A stretch of DNA of 34,080 nucleotides from assembly GCA_016209605.1 (NCBI GenBank), contig JACQVS010000164.1, positions 1 through 34,080 of the forward strand, in the 5' to 3' direction. The stretch comes from Planctomycetota bacterium (GTDB lineage Bacteria > Planctomycetota > UBA8108 > JACQVS01). Every line of letters begins with the position of its first letter. Position 1 is the stretch's first letter. Positions 24,104 through 32,957 of this stretch are shown one piece after another. The notes under the pieces were generated by a model. That model had not been told where the DNA came from. It saw nothing but the letters and a program-made list of their open reading frames with translations, and did no database searches. The position numbers and the translations under genes are program-made.

Positions 24104-25876
24104 ATGGACCTGAATGGACCTTGTTTGCCGAAGCTCTGGGAATCTCAATCCGCCAAAGTTCCTAAGCGGCACGGCTCTCGCTCTTCTTGCACCGATCCTG
24201 CTTGCCGGGTGGAGCGATATCGGATCTGTCCGCGCCGGTGTGCTTCCCACCAGACTCTCGTCGCGGTTTTCTGGGCTGCCGGCTGGATTCCGCTTCTGGT
24301 ATGTTCCTGTTACCGTCGTGAGGAAACCATCCCCCGAGAAGTTCCTGGGGGTGGCGGAGATAGGCAGGAAAGTCCGGTTTCAAGACCTCAAGTCGTCGGT
24401 TTTGGTCCCGGCGCCATCGAACTGGATTACACCGCCCGCTATGTTGGCTCCGAAAGTTGCGGCTCATGCCACCTCGATCACGACGAGCTGAGCAAAAGCC
24501 ACAATATGGCGCGAACCAGCCGGCGCGTCACCCTGGAGAACCAGGACCTGTGGTTTGCGCCGGGACGCTTGGAGAAGCCGTTGAGTTGGCCGCGCTCCGA
24601 GCCCTCCCCACCGCCTCGTTACCGTCTCGAGCCGGCGGGTGTCTTCCTCGAGGCGCGTGATCCGGAAGGTGAGATGCGCAGGGTGAAAGTTGCGGCCGTT
24701 TTCGGTTCAGGCCACCGGGGCTTCACACCGCTGGCCCTCGGCGAGGAGGGCGGGATCCGAGAACTGCGGGTGACCTTCCTGAATCCCAAAGATCACTGGA
24801 TCCTTACCCCCGGCGCCGCCGGCGATCCGGAGCCGCTCGGCTCGGTGAAATCCCACGAGTCCTCGCTAGCCTGTCTGAGCTGTCATACCACCGTGCTCTC
24901 CTGGAAGGAAGCCCGCTTGGATCTCGAACGTTCCGTTTTCGGGATCGGCTGCGAACGCTGCCACGGGCCGGGAAGCGCCCATGTCGAGATCCATTTCAAG
25001 AACAAGGACTCCCTGAAGATTTTCAACCCTGGTTCCCTCCGAAGGAGAGAGCAGGTCGAGTTTTGCGGCCAGTGTCACCGCCGCCCTGAAGATCTCGAGC
25101 CTGGTGATGCGCTGGCGCGCGACCCTGGCCTGGCAAGACACGCTGGCGCCAGCTTGATGCTGAGCGCTTGCTTTCGGCGTTCTCCCCCCGCTTCGACCAT
25201 CACCTGCCTCGATTGCCATAGTCCCCACCGAAACATCGACCGTGGGCGGGACGACTTCAACCGTCCCTGCAGGCGCTGTCACGACAATCCTCCAAGCCAA
25301 CACCAGTCGGTGAAGATCGCGGAATCTTCGGACTGCGTCGCCTGCCATATGAAAGTGGAAACGGAAGGTTTTTTTGGACTGGCATTCACGGATCACTGGA
25401 TCCGCATCCCGGCCAGCCCGTCTCCACTCGATACTCCTGGGCGAAAGGAATACGCTCATTACCTGGAATCGAGTTACCGCGCGGCCATGGCCAGACCTGG
25501 CGTAGGCCCTGAAAAGAGTTCCAGATTGCGGCTGCGACTCGGCACGCTCCTCCACATGCAAGCTAGCACGAAAGAAGGCCTGGGGTGGCTTCGCCAAGCG
25601 CTGTCGTTCTCTCCCCTTTACAAGGACCGGATCCTGGTCGCCGAAATACACGAGCGCGCCGGCATGCGTGGCGAAGCCATCGAGATTCTCGAGGAGACCA
25701 TCCGGCTCATTCCCGAGCACAACCGGGCTTACTATTCCTTGGCTCGGATCCATCTCGCGGCAGGCCGGCTGGGTCTGGCGAAGAAAACCCTCGAAGCTTG
25801 GGGGGAGGCTCGTCCGGGGGATCCTTTACTGGAGGAGACCTGGACGCAGGTGAAGCGTCTAGAACGTCGCCAGTAA
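24104..25876 (+). CDS. Seven-heme c-type cytochrome with C-terminal TPR domain
   Basis: This encodes 590 residues from the ATG at 24104; the start is uncertain. Seven CxxCH sites occur in order: CGSCH (after ARYVGSES), CLSCH, CERCH, CGQCH, CLDCH, CRRCH and CVACH. They match the cytochrome c554-like multiheme family. Additional His residues (SKSHNMARTSRR, HRGF, NPKDHWIL, HSPH) could be distal ligands. The last ~120 residues form TPR-type helices (LGTLLHMQASTKEGLGWLRQ, ILVAEIHERAGMRGEAIEIL, YYSLARIHLAAGRLGLAKKT). The N-terminus is awkward: a hydrophobic, lipobox-like stretch (LVAVFWAAGWIPLLVCSC) begins only after ~50 odd residues, and another frame from 24114 encodes a second signal-like segment. 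The 147-bp gap suggests its own promoter, but function probably links to the two genes upstream. Confidence 0.85.
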   Translation: MDLNGPCLPKLWESQSAKVPKRHGSRSSCTDPACRVERYRICPRRCASHQTLVAVFWAAGWIPLLVCSCYRREETIPREVPGGGGDRQESPVSRPQVVGFGPGAIELDYTARYVGSESCGSCHLDHDELSKSHNMARTSRRVTLENQDLWFAPGRLEKPLSWPRSEPSPPPRYRLEPAGVFLEARDPEGEMRRVKVAAVFGSGHRGFTPLALGEEGGIRELRVTFLNPKDHWILTPGAAGDPEPLGSVKSHESSLACLSCHTTVLSWKEARLDLERSVFGIGCERCHGPGSAHVEIHFKNKDSLKIFNPGSLRRREQVEFCGQCHRRPEDLEPGDALARDPGLARHAGASLMLSACFRRSPPASTITCLDCHSPHRNIDRGRDDFNRPCRRCHDNPPSQHQSVKIAESSDCVACHMKVETEGFFGLAFTDHWIRIPASPSPLDTPGRKEYAHYLESSYRAAMARPGVGPEKSSRLRLRLGTLLHMQASTKEGLGWLRQALSFSPLYKDRILVAEIHERAGMRGEAIEILEETIRLIPEHNRAYYSLARIHLAAGRLGLAKKTLEAWGEARPGDPLLEETWTQVKRLERRQ

Positions 25877-26243
25877 GGAACACTTAACTTACGGCCAGGC
25901 TCGAAGATCTTCTTGAGGGCAGAGCCGATCGTGCCGGTGGTGAGAATTTTGTGGGAATTTTGTTGACAACCAGACCGGCATCGGGGAACTTGAACGCATT
26001 CAGTAAGGGAGACTGTGTTAGCTTTATCGGGTTCCATCAATAATTCTAAGAATCGTGAACGTCGACATCTAAAAATACGTACACGTCTAAGGGAGTAGTA
26101 TTCTAAGGCCGGCGGGCAGGGAACAACCGGTAATTCCTCCACATTCTCTATTCAGGCTTGGATCAAAAAGCGTGGAAAATCCAAGCAGGACTGCGAAAAC
26201 AGGTTGTAATGGTTGTATCCCTTCATTCGTGCGAGGTGAATCG
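25877..26243. other. Intergenic leader without a supported gene
   Basis: This 367-bp stretch precedes the dockerin-repeat protein. It contains a short direct repeat (GAATTTTGTGGGAATTTTGT, about 25943-25963) and an isolated TTGACA-like box, but no convincing -10 follows at the right distance. A minus-strand frame with KKIFEPG-like residues is too short to assign. No hairpin terminator for the cytochrome gene was found. Confidence 0.4.
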
Positions 26244-28580
26244 ATGAAGACAGGAACGAAAGCTTGCTTTCCCGGAGCAGGGATGTTGTTTTTGGCGTTT
26301 TTCATGGGTTTTCTCATGAGGCAGGCGACGGCGCAGACGCGTCATAGCCTGGAGGCACACACGTTCGCCAGCATGGCTGTCTCCGAGGGCGATTTTAGCT
26401 TCCGCGACAAGCACGCCGGGAACGATATGCTTCCTTACACGGCCGACGACCTTGCCCTTCCGGAGTGCGGCAACCGCGAAGGGACGCTCTACTTCACTCA
26501 TATCGACCTCAACAGCAACAATCAAATCGACATGTTCCTCGATCCGAGGCCCGAATCCAAAGGGCTGATCCAGGAGCACCTCTTCGTGCAGGCCTCTATC
26601 GGCACCGACGACGAGGAGAGCTTTTGCCTGGCAATGCAAAGCCACGCGGAGTACGGGATCTTTTACGAGTCGGAGGACTTCAATGACCTTCACCACGCCT
26701 TCAACGACGGACTCGGACGCAGCTCCGACCCGTGCGACCCTAATGTCGAATACGGGGGGGACTTTTCGCATCACGATCGCCCGGGCTGGGAGGGGGAGTG
26801 GAACGCGTACGTCTACAATAACCTCAGAGCTAGCCAGCATGGGCGCGACAAGCCGAAGTACTTCTTCGAGCTGATCAACCCTTCGAACACGGCGGCGATT
26901 CCGCCAGGGGATTTCGCTTACGACGAGATCGAGGGCTTCCAGAAGCCCTGTAGCTTGCAGAACAGCATGAACGACCCCCTCACCGGGAGCTACAACGAAC
27001 GGGGGAACTGCCGTCGCGACTGGATGCGCTCCTACAAGGGCATTACCCGGGGATACCTCATTCCGGTGGCGGATCTCCCGAAGCTCAAAAATGGAGACCT
27101 CCCCACCCTTTTCGGGTGGGAAAACATCGATCTCGCCGGCTACTTCCGCGACAAGATCGCTCCCATCCTTGACGATCCCAATGCCAACGCCGCGGATCCG
27201 CACTGCCCCCATGGCTCGGGGATCCAATCGGAGTCCCTCTTTCCACCGACGCAGGTCATGCTCTATCAACTGGAGGTCCCCATCGAAGTGGGTCCCGCCT
27301 CTGGCTGCGGTTCTAACAATCCAGGCGAGAACACCTGCCCCACCACCGGGAAGGAGATCACCACGCCGGCGGAGCAGGCCCGTTGCCAGGCTGCCTACTG
27401 GGGTATCGAGGTCATCGATGAAACCACGGGCCGGACGAACGCCAAGTACCGCGTCAGCGTGATTTATGTCCATCACGACCTCGTCTTGCCGTTTGCATTT
27501 CCAGACCTGAGCCCGTGGCGCCAGGTGCCCGAGGACGGCAGGGAGAAGAACCTCTGGCTCCTCGACCATTTCACCCGCAACGTGGGAAATTTTCCCGCCC
27601 CCCTCACCGGCAAGTATACCTTCGAGCCGCCCGAAACCATGTGGCGGTTGTACGAGGATCCAAATTTTTTGGTCTTCGATGGCACGAGAAGCCTGGTGGC
27701 GGCGAGCAGTGGGCCAGGCGCCGCCAGCGCGCCCCTGCCGCGACCGATCTCGAGCAGCGAGACCCCGGTGGAGGTGGTGGCCGATATGGCAGTGGACACG
27801 ACCGTGGAAATGCCTCAAGGGGGAGGCGCCGGACTGGAAGGAGCCAGCTTTCAGCTCATCCTGCGGAACGGCAATTCGGTCATCGCCTACGCCGACATTA
27901 AAAAAGAGAGTACCGCGGTGCATATCGGCGGCAGCTACGACCCGGCGACCGGCGTCGCCTCGAACCCAACTGCATCGGCCGCCGGGGTGGGCTCTACATT
28001 AGGAATCATCGACCGGGACCCGCTAAAACCCCCCGGTGGGTACACTCGCTACGTGCTTCGGCTTACCTCCCGGAGCATCAGCCTAAGGGAGGCGCTTCAT
28101 ATTGAGTACCGCAACAATGACTTCCTGAAGCTCGAGAGCCAGGGCGACGAGCTGGCGAGCTTGACGGTTCCCGATCCATCAGAAGACATCGACTTTGGAG
28201 CCGGAGTGGCCACCGTGACCGTTGGCGGCACGGACCGCACCGTGCTCCAGACTCTCGCCCTCTTCGCCGGCTTTCCCCCGTTGCCAGGAGGGCTCCAGCT
28301 CCCCGGCGACTGCAACCAGGACGGCGAAGTGGATCAGTCCGATGCCATCTGCATCCTGAGTCATCTCTTCCTCGGCGGGCCGCCAACGAGCCTGCCTTGC
28401 GGGAATGGCCAGATCAGCGACCCTGGAAACCTTGCCCTGCTTGATTTCAACGACGATACGTCTATCGATCAATCCGATGCCATCTCCATCCTCCTCTGGC
28501 GCTTCGTCGGCGGACCGCCCCACAAACTGGGGATTGGCTGTGTTCCGATTAAAGGGTGTCCGAAAAGTTGCAACCCTTAA
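26244..28580 (+). CDS. Secreted protein with C-terminal dockerin-type repeats
   Basis: This encodes 778 residues. The signal peptide is about 1-31 (AGMLFLAFFMGFLMRQATAQ). The large middle part (about 32-480) has many Asp, Gly and Tyr residues and several cysteines but no family I recognise. Residues about 500-690 look like beta-rich Ig/jelly-roll modules (ASFQLILRNGNSVIAYADIK). The C-terminus has two EF-hand-like units typical of type I dockerins: DCNQDGEVDQSDAICILSHL followed by FLGGPP, and LDFNDDTSIDQSDAISILLW followed by RFVGGPP. In clostridial systems dockerins bind cohesins; in planctomycetes the same repeats end many exported proteins without a known partner. The ATG at 26244 lies just after AGGTGA. 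A GTG at 26172 would add 24 residues without a signal. It converges with the next gene, only 6 bp apart. Confidence 0.85.
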   Translation: MKTGTKACFPGAGMLFLAFFMGFLMRQATAQTRHSLEAHTFASMAVSEGDFSFRDKHAGNDMLPYTADDLALPECGNREGTLYFTHIDLNSNNQIDMFLDPRPESKGLIQEHLFVQASIGTDDEESFCLAMQSHAEYGIFYESEDFNDLHHAFNDGLGRSSDPCDPNVEYGGDFSHHDRPGWEGEWNAYVYNNLRASQHGRDKPKYFFELINPSNTAAIPPGDFAYDEIEGFQKPCSLQNSMNDPLTGSYNERGNCRRDWMRSYKGITRGYLIPVADLPKLKNGDLPTLFGWENIDLAGYFRDKIAPILDDPNANAADPHCPHGSGIQSESLFPPTQVMLYQLEVPIEVGPASGCGSNNPGENTCPTTGKEITTPAEQARCQAAYWGIEVIDETTGRTNAKYRVSVIYVHHDLVLPFAFPDLSPWRQVPEDGREKNLWLLDHFTRNVGNFPAPLTGKYTFEPPETMWRLYEDPNFLVFDGTRSLVAASSGPGAASAPLPRPISSSETPVEVVADMAVDTTVEMPQGGGAGLEGASFQLILRNGNSVIAYADIKKESTAVHIGGSYDPATGVASNPTASAAGVGSTLGIIDRDPLKPPGGYTRYVLRLTSRSISLREALHIEYRNNDFLKLESQGDELASLTVPDPSEDIDFGAGVATVTVGGTDRTVLQTLALFAGFPPLPGGLQLPGDCNQDGEVDQSDAICILSHLFLGGPPTSLPCGNGQISDPGNLALLDFNDDTSIDQSDAISILLWRFVGGPPHKLGIGCVPIKGCPKSCNP

Positions 28581-28586
28581 TACGGC

Positions 28587-31500
28587 TCAGTCGATCTGGA
28601 TGGTCGGGCCGACCAGCGGCAGGCCGGTGATTTTCGCAGCCACGCCGGTGGTCTTTCCTTTGATGAAGACATCGACCGTGCCCTGTAGCTGGAAGCTGGC
28701 CTCATTGGCTGGAGCGAGCGGCTGGCCGCTCTCGCCCGGATGGCCGTGGCCACGGTGGCAGGCCACCGGGAGCGCCGGGAAGGCCAGGCACACCGCCACG
28801 AGGAGAAACAGCAGGGCGCTCTTTTCCAGCGACTGGCCCTTGCACAGGCGCCGCAGGCCGATCAAGCCCAGCGCCAGGAGGAGGGCCGGCAGGAAGCTAG
28901 TGGTTGTATCGGAGGGGGGAGTACTCTCGAAGTCGACCACCAGGAGAAAGCGATCGGGTTGTCCCTTCTTGAGGGTCTTTTCAAACTCGAAGAGCACGGT
29001 GTTGTCGGGATTGACGCCGCCCGCGCTGTCGAGGGCGAGATCCTCTTCATCCAGGTCGCCGTTGTCGTTCGAATCGCGGTAAATCGTCGCCTGCCTCAAG
29101 CTCTCGAGGCCGCTGTCATTCTGGATGTTGAAGCGGACGCCGGACCACAGGCCGTCCTCAAGATCCGTCTGCCAGTCGATCTGGCCATCGAAGACGATCA
29201 GGCGCTTCCCCTCTTCGGTCGGGATCTCCTTGGCAACGGCGGAGCGCAGGCTGAGGACGGCCGCCCGCTCATCGACATCGATCGCCACCACGGTGACGTC
29301 ATCGCTCGCCTCGTTCTCGCAGGCATCGCCTACGGTCAGGACGAAGACCATCGGCTTGTCGCCGCCATCGATCGGCGGGACGGTGAAGGTGATCTGGCCG
29401 CCGTCTTCCGACCGGGTCAGATCCTGCGCCGGCGGCCCGGAAACCTGCTCCCAAATGAAGGACAGGAATTCGCCGCAGGAGGTGAAGCTGTTCGAGCCAT
29501 CCAGCGTGACGAGCGATCCCTCCGGCGCGAAGCGGTCGTCTCCCGCATCGGCGCGGATGGGCGAGACGCCGCTGCCGATCAGCGTCACGAAAACGCTGGG
29601 CTCGTTGGCGTCATCGCTCGAGATGACGACGACACCGCTGTCGGACTCGACTTCCTTGGGAGCATATGTCACTTTCACCTCGGCCTGGTTTCCCGGGGCC
29701 AGGGTCAGCGGCATCTCGGGGGCCGCGGTGATGGCGTAATCCAGGCCGGTTCCTTCGCCCAGGCGGATGGAGCTGACGTGCAGATCGGCGCTGCCGTTGT
29801 TGGAAATGGTGATGGTCTCTTCCTTCGAGCTGCCGGCCACCAGGTCGCCGAAATTGATGGAAAGCGGCTGGACGAAGACATCGGCCACCGGCTTGGGGAC
29901 GCCGCCCCCCATGAGGGAGACGTGGATGGCGCCCTCATCGGCATCATCGCTGGTGATGGCCACCGTGCCGCTGTCCGAGCCGATGTCGCTCGGCTTGTAC
30001 GCGACTTGAACGTCCTCGCTCTTCCCCGCCTCGAGAACCAAGGGAAGCTCCGGGGCCGAGGTGATGGAGTAGTCGCCGCTGCTCCCCTCGCCCAGGGCGA
30101 TGCCGCTCACCGTGAGCGCCGCGCTGCCGGTGTTGGCAATGGTGATCCTGAGCTCGCTCGACTCGCCGACGAAGACGTTCTCGAAATCGTGGGAGAGCGG
30201 CTGCACATCGACATCGGCGACGGGCCTGGGAAGCCCGTTTCCGGCCAGGGAAATGATCACGGCGCCTTCATCGGCATCGTTCGACTCGATCACCAGCGTG
30301 CCGGTGTCCGACCCCTCCTCCTTGGGGCTGTAAGTGACCTCCACGTCGCAGCCGCCGTTGGGGACCAGCTCGATGGGCAGCGTCTGGCACTCGGTGAGGG
30401 CAAAATCGGGGCTGGATTCGCCCAGAAAGACGTTTTTGATGAGCAAGGGAGCGCTGCCGGCGTTGACGATCGCCACCTTCAGGGAACTGGAGTCGCCGAT
30501 GAAGACATTCCCGAAGTGGAGCGGCGTTTGATCCACTTCGATCTCCGGAACCGGCCGCGGCACGCCACTGCCGATCAGGGAAACGACGACTTCCGGCTCA
30601 TCGCTGTCATCGCTTCGCACCACCACCGTGCCGCTGTCGGACTCCTCGGCCGTCGGGGTGTACTTGACCTTGACGTCGACGCTGGCGCTGGGAGCAAGGT
30701 CGATTGGCAGGGCATGGCCATCGAAAAGGGCGAAGTCCGGGCTCGTGCCGCTGCCGAGGGCGAGGCCCGAGATCTTCAGCACGCCGGAGCCGGTGTTCGT
30801 GATGGTAGAGGACAGCTCGCTCGAGTCGCCCAGAAACACCTCGCCGAAGTTGAGCATATCGGTGCTGACCACGATCTCCGGCTTGGGCTTTTCCGTGCCC
30901 CGTCCGGAGAGCGCCACCTCGACCCTGGGTTCATCGGCATCGTCCGACTCGATCGCCAGGATGCCGGCATCGGGCTCGCCGGCCTCCTTGGGAGCGTAGT
31001 GCACCAGGATGCCGATGCAGGCCTTGGGAGCGAGGCTCAGGGGCGGATCCATGTCGGAGCTGGCGGAGAAGTCGGGGCTCGAGCCCTCCGCCAGGGAGAA
31101 GCTCTTCAACTGGAGCGGCGCCGTTCCGAGGTTCTTCACCAGGACGACCAGAGTTTCCGAATCGCCGACGAAGGCTTCGCCGAAATCGAGGACCAGCGGC
31201 ACCACTTCAATTTCCGGAATCGGAACCGGCACCCCGGCGCCGGTGAGGGCGACGGTGACCACCGGCTCATCGCCGTCATCGCTTTTGATGACCAGCGAGC
31301 CGCTGTCGAGGCCCAGATCGGCCGGATGGTAGCCGATTTCCACCGGCATGCTCGCTTGCGGGGCGAGCTCGACCGGCAGAGCGGGACTCGAGTGGATCAA
31401 GAACTCCGCGCTGCTCCCCTCGCCCAGCATCAAGCCGCTGACGACGAGGGCCTCGTTGCCGGAATTGGTGATGGTGACGGTCTTCGCGCGCGCGTCGCCG

Positions 31501-32204
31501 ACCACCACCTCGCCGAAATCGACCGCCTCCGCATCGACGGCGATGTCGGAGCACTTGATGGTCACCATGCCCGGCAGGGTCTCAGGGACGATGATGATCG
31601 TCAGGCCATCTTTATCCAGGTTGATTTGGATCGGCACCGAGTCCAGCTCCGCCTGGCAGAGGTCCGGCTCCGGATCGCCCGAACCGCCGCCGGGGTAGCC
31701 GCCATTCTCCGCGAAACCATCGACCCAGGACACGCCGGGCTTCCAGTCCCGATCGATCAGCGGCCCGGGAAGGTCATCGGCGAACGTGAGCTTGGTCGTT
31801 CCCGGCGGGCCCAGCAGGCTGTAAGTAATGCGCAGGAGCTCGTTCCCCTCCCCGATGGTCAAGACGGGGCAGCCCACCACCTGGCTGGTCACCCCCTCCT
31901 CGGAAATGAACTCGCAGTGGCGCGCCCCATGGGTGGCCAGATCGACGCTCTTCCCGAGCTGGACCCCCTTGATCTTCAAGAACTTCGGGTCGTGGCGGAC
32001 GCCGTAGGAGAAGCTCACCGGCTTCTTCTTGGTGATGAAGTCCAGGCAGACCTGGACGGTCACCTCGCCCCCGCACGGGCCGGACTGGCCCTTCAAGCTG
32101 AGCAGGAATTTGTCACGCACGCCGCCGGCGAAAACGGCGCCGCGGCCGAAATTCAAGAACAAAGCCATCCCGATAAATACAATGGACCAGCTGGATCGCG
32201 CCAT
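28587..32204 (-). CDS. Giant surface protein: cohesin-like head, six ASH-type repeats, PKD, membrane segments
   Basis: This encodes 1205 residues. The signal peptide is about 1-26. Residues 30-170 look cohesin-like (GEVTVQVCLDFITKKKPVSF, DPKFLKIKGVQLGKSVDLAT, NELLRITYSLLGPPGTTKLT). From about 221 there are six ~112-residue ASH/choice-of-anchor-D repeats with the signature (V/I)xFGxVFVGDSS, ITNTGSAxL, LGEGSS, SDSGTxxIxSDDADEP. A PKD-like domain follows (ADAGDDRFAPEGSLVTLDGS). After a D-rich segment (YRDSNDNGDLDEEDLALDSA) there is one membrane segment with a basic end (1104-1119, FLPALLLALGLIGLRR). A second, signal-like segment (1129-1146) precedes a ~60-residue tail containing HRGHGHPGES. AAAGGAGG lies 11 bases before the ATG. 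It is probably an adhesin or surface scaffold. Confidence 0.85.
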   Translation of the reverse strand: MARSSWSIVFIGMALFLNFGRGAVFAGGVRDKFLLSLKGQSGPCGGEVTVQVCLDFITKKKPVSFSYGVRHDPKFLKIKGVQLGKSVDLATHGARHCEFISEEGVTSQVVGCPVLTIGEGNELLRITYSLLGPPGTTKLTFADDLPGPLIDRDWKPGVSWVDGFAENGGYPGGGSGDPEPDLCQAELDSVPIQINLDKDGLTIIIVPETLPGMVTIKCSDIAVDAEAVDFGEVVVGDARAKTVTITNSGNEALVVSGLMLGEGSSAEFLIHSSPALPVELAPQASMPVEIGYHPADLGLDSGSLVIKSDDGDEPVVTVALTGAGVPVPIPEIEVVPLVLDFGEAFVGDSETLVVLVKNLGTAPLQLKSFSLAEGSSPDFSASSDMDPPLSLAPKACIGILVHYAPKEAGEPDAGILAIESDDADEPRVEVALSGRGTEKPKPEIVVSTDMLNFGEVFLGDSSELSSTITNTGSGVLKISGLALGSGTSPDFALFDGHALPIDLAPSASVDVKVKYTPTAEESDSGTVVVRSDDSDEPEVVVSLIGSGVPRPVPEIEVDQTPLHFGNVFIGDSSSLKVAIVNAGSAPLLIKNVFLGESSPDFALTECQTLPIELVPNGGCDVEVTYSPKEEGSDTGTLVIESNDADEGAVIISLAGNGLPRPVADVDVQPLSHDFENVFVGESSELRITIANTGSAALTVSGIALGEGSSGDYSITSAPELPLVLEAGKSEDVQVAYKPSDIGSDSGTVAITSDDADEGAIHVSLMGGGVPKPVADVFVQPLSINFGDLVAGSSKEETITISNNGSADLHVSSIRLGEGTGLDYAITAAPEMPLTLAPGNQAEVKVTYAPKEVESDSGVVVISSDDANEPSVFVTLIGSGVSPIRADAGDDRFAPEGSLVTLDGSNSFTSCGEFLSFIWEQVSGPPAQDLTRSEDGGQITFTVPPIDGGDKPMVFVLTVGDACENEASDDVTVVAIDVDERAAVLSLRSAVAKEIPTEEGKRLIVFDGQIDWQTDLEDGLWSGVRFNIQNDSGLESLRQATIYRDSNDNGDLDEEDLALDSAGGVNPDNTVLFEFEKTLKKGQPDRFLLVVDFESTPPSDTTTSFLPALLLALGLIGLRRLCKGQSLEKSALLFLLVAVCLAFPALPVACHRGHGHPGESGQPLAPANEASFQLQGTVDVFIKGKTTGVAAKITGLPLVGPTIQID

Positions 32205-32341
32205 GATTTTTCGAACCTCCTTTACCCTTTAAGTTTTCCGCATCAGAAACGAAATGAAGGCCCCGATCATCCGGTAAAGTCAAACCAAAGATTGTTACAA
32301 ATAATTCAACCTTCGTGGTCTTACCCTGTTGAATTTGACAC

Positions 32342-32357
32342 CGATAACATGTTATCG
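32342..32357. promoter_or_regulatory. Perfect 16-bp palindrome CGATAACATGTTATCG
   Basis: This is a gapless dyad whose right half includes the TAA of the lipoprotein gene (complement of 32352-32354). It lies about 140 bp upstream of the giant surface protein's start, and a TTGACA sits just left of it on the plus strand. It has the form of a regulator site. It is not a classical terminator because no T-run follows in either direction. Confidence 0.45.
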
Positions 32358-32954
32358 AGTTTCGAGCGCCGATTCAAGGGATTTATCGGCTCGCTGGTCA
32401 TCGCCGGCGAGGTCGAGGCCCCACCAGCCGAGGAGGAAGTCGAGCAGCTCGCCCGGGCTGAGCCGCGCCCGCGCGCCGATCACCAGCGCGGCGTCAACCT
32501 CCACGTCCAGCCAGCGCGTCCAGCGCAAATTCTCGGGCGGGACCTCGTCGGTGAAGGCGCGCGACAGCTCGAAAGCGTGGGTGATGGTGCCGTCATGAAA
32601 CGGGGGAAAATCCCGATCATTGAAGGGATCCCTGGCCATGGGATGGGTGTCGACCCCGCGGGCGTGGAGAAGGATGACCGAATAGCCGGCGAACTCTTCG
32701 GCCGCCGGCGCTCGCGACTGAAAATTGCCGAAGCTGCCCCCTTCCTTCCCGTAGGCGCTCCAACCATCGAGGCCGGTGGCCAGGAGGGCGGTGGCCTCGA
32801 GATGCCCGCCGATGGCCGGGGCGCCCACGGCGACTTGCACGGCATCGGAAAAGTCGCCGGCGCGGTTCTTGAAGTAGGTCGCCACCGAGCCGCAGCCGCT
32901 GGAGAGGAGCGCCAGGGCCAAAAACACCGGAAGAGCGGAAGGTGCAATTGACAA
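32352..32954 (-). CDS. Envelope lipoprotein of unknown function
   Basis: This encodes 200 residues. A lipoprotein signal ends at the lipobox LSSGC (ALPVFLALALLSSGC), so the protein is lipid-anchored. The body contains YFKNRAGDFSDAVQVAVGAP, IGGHLEATALLATGLDGWSA, GKEGGSFGNFQS and a C-terminal ARARLSPGELLDFLLGWWGL with DLAGDD. That last block (NPGELLDFLLGxxxxDxxGDD) recurs in a family of uncharacterised bacterial lipoproteins. The start is a TTG, three bases after the stop of the reductase gene, so the two are probably co-translated. No ATG is available in frame at the N-terminus. Confidence 0.7.
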   Translation of the reverse strand: MSIAPSALPVFLALALLSSGCGSVATYFKNRAGDFSDAVQVAVGAPAIGGHLEATALLATGLDGWSAYGKEGGSFGNFQSRAPAAEEFAGYSVILLHARGVDTHPMARDPFNDRDFPPFHDGTITHAFELSRAFTDEVPPENLRWTRWLDVEVDAALVIGARARLSPGELLDFLLGWWGLDLAGDDQRADKSLESALETR

Positions 32955-32957
32955 GGC

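Noticed and set aside
25877..26171. Possible transposase-like fragment on the minus strand (KKIFEPG region)
   Set aside because: Only about 25 residues look protein-like and no transposase motif or terminal repeat could be found.
28740..32951. 1403-codon plus-strand open frame
   Set aside because: It is the antisense of the repeat-rich surface protein, has Arg/Asp/Gly-biased low-information sequence and no recognisable domain or ribosome-binding site.
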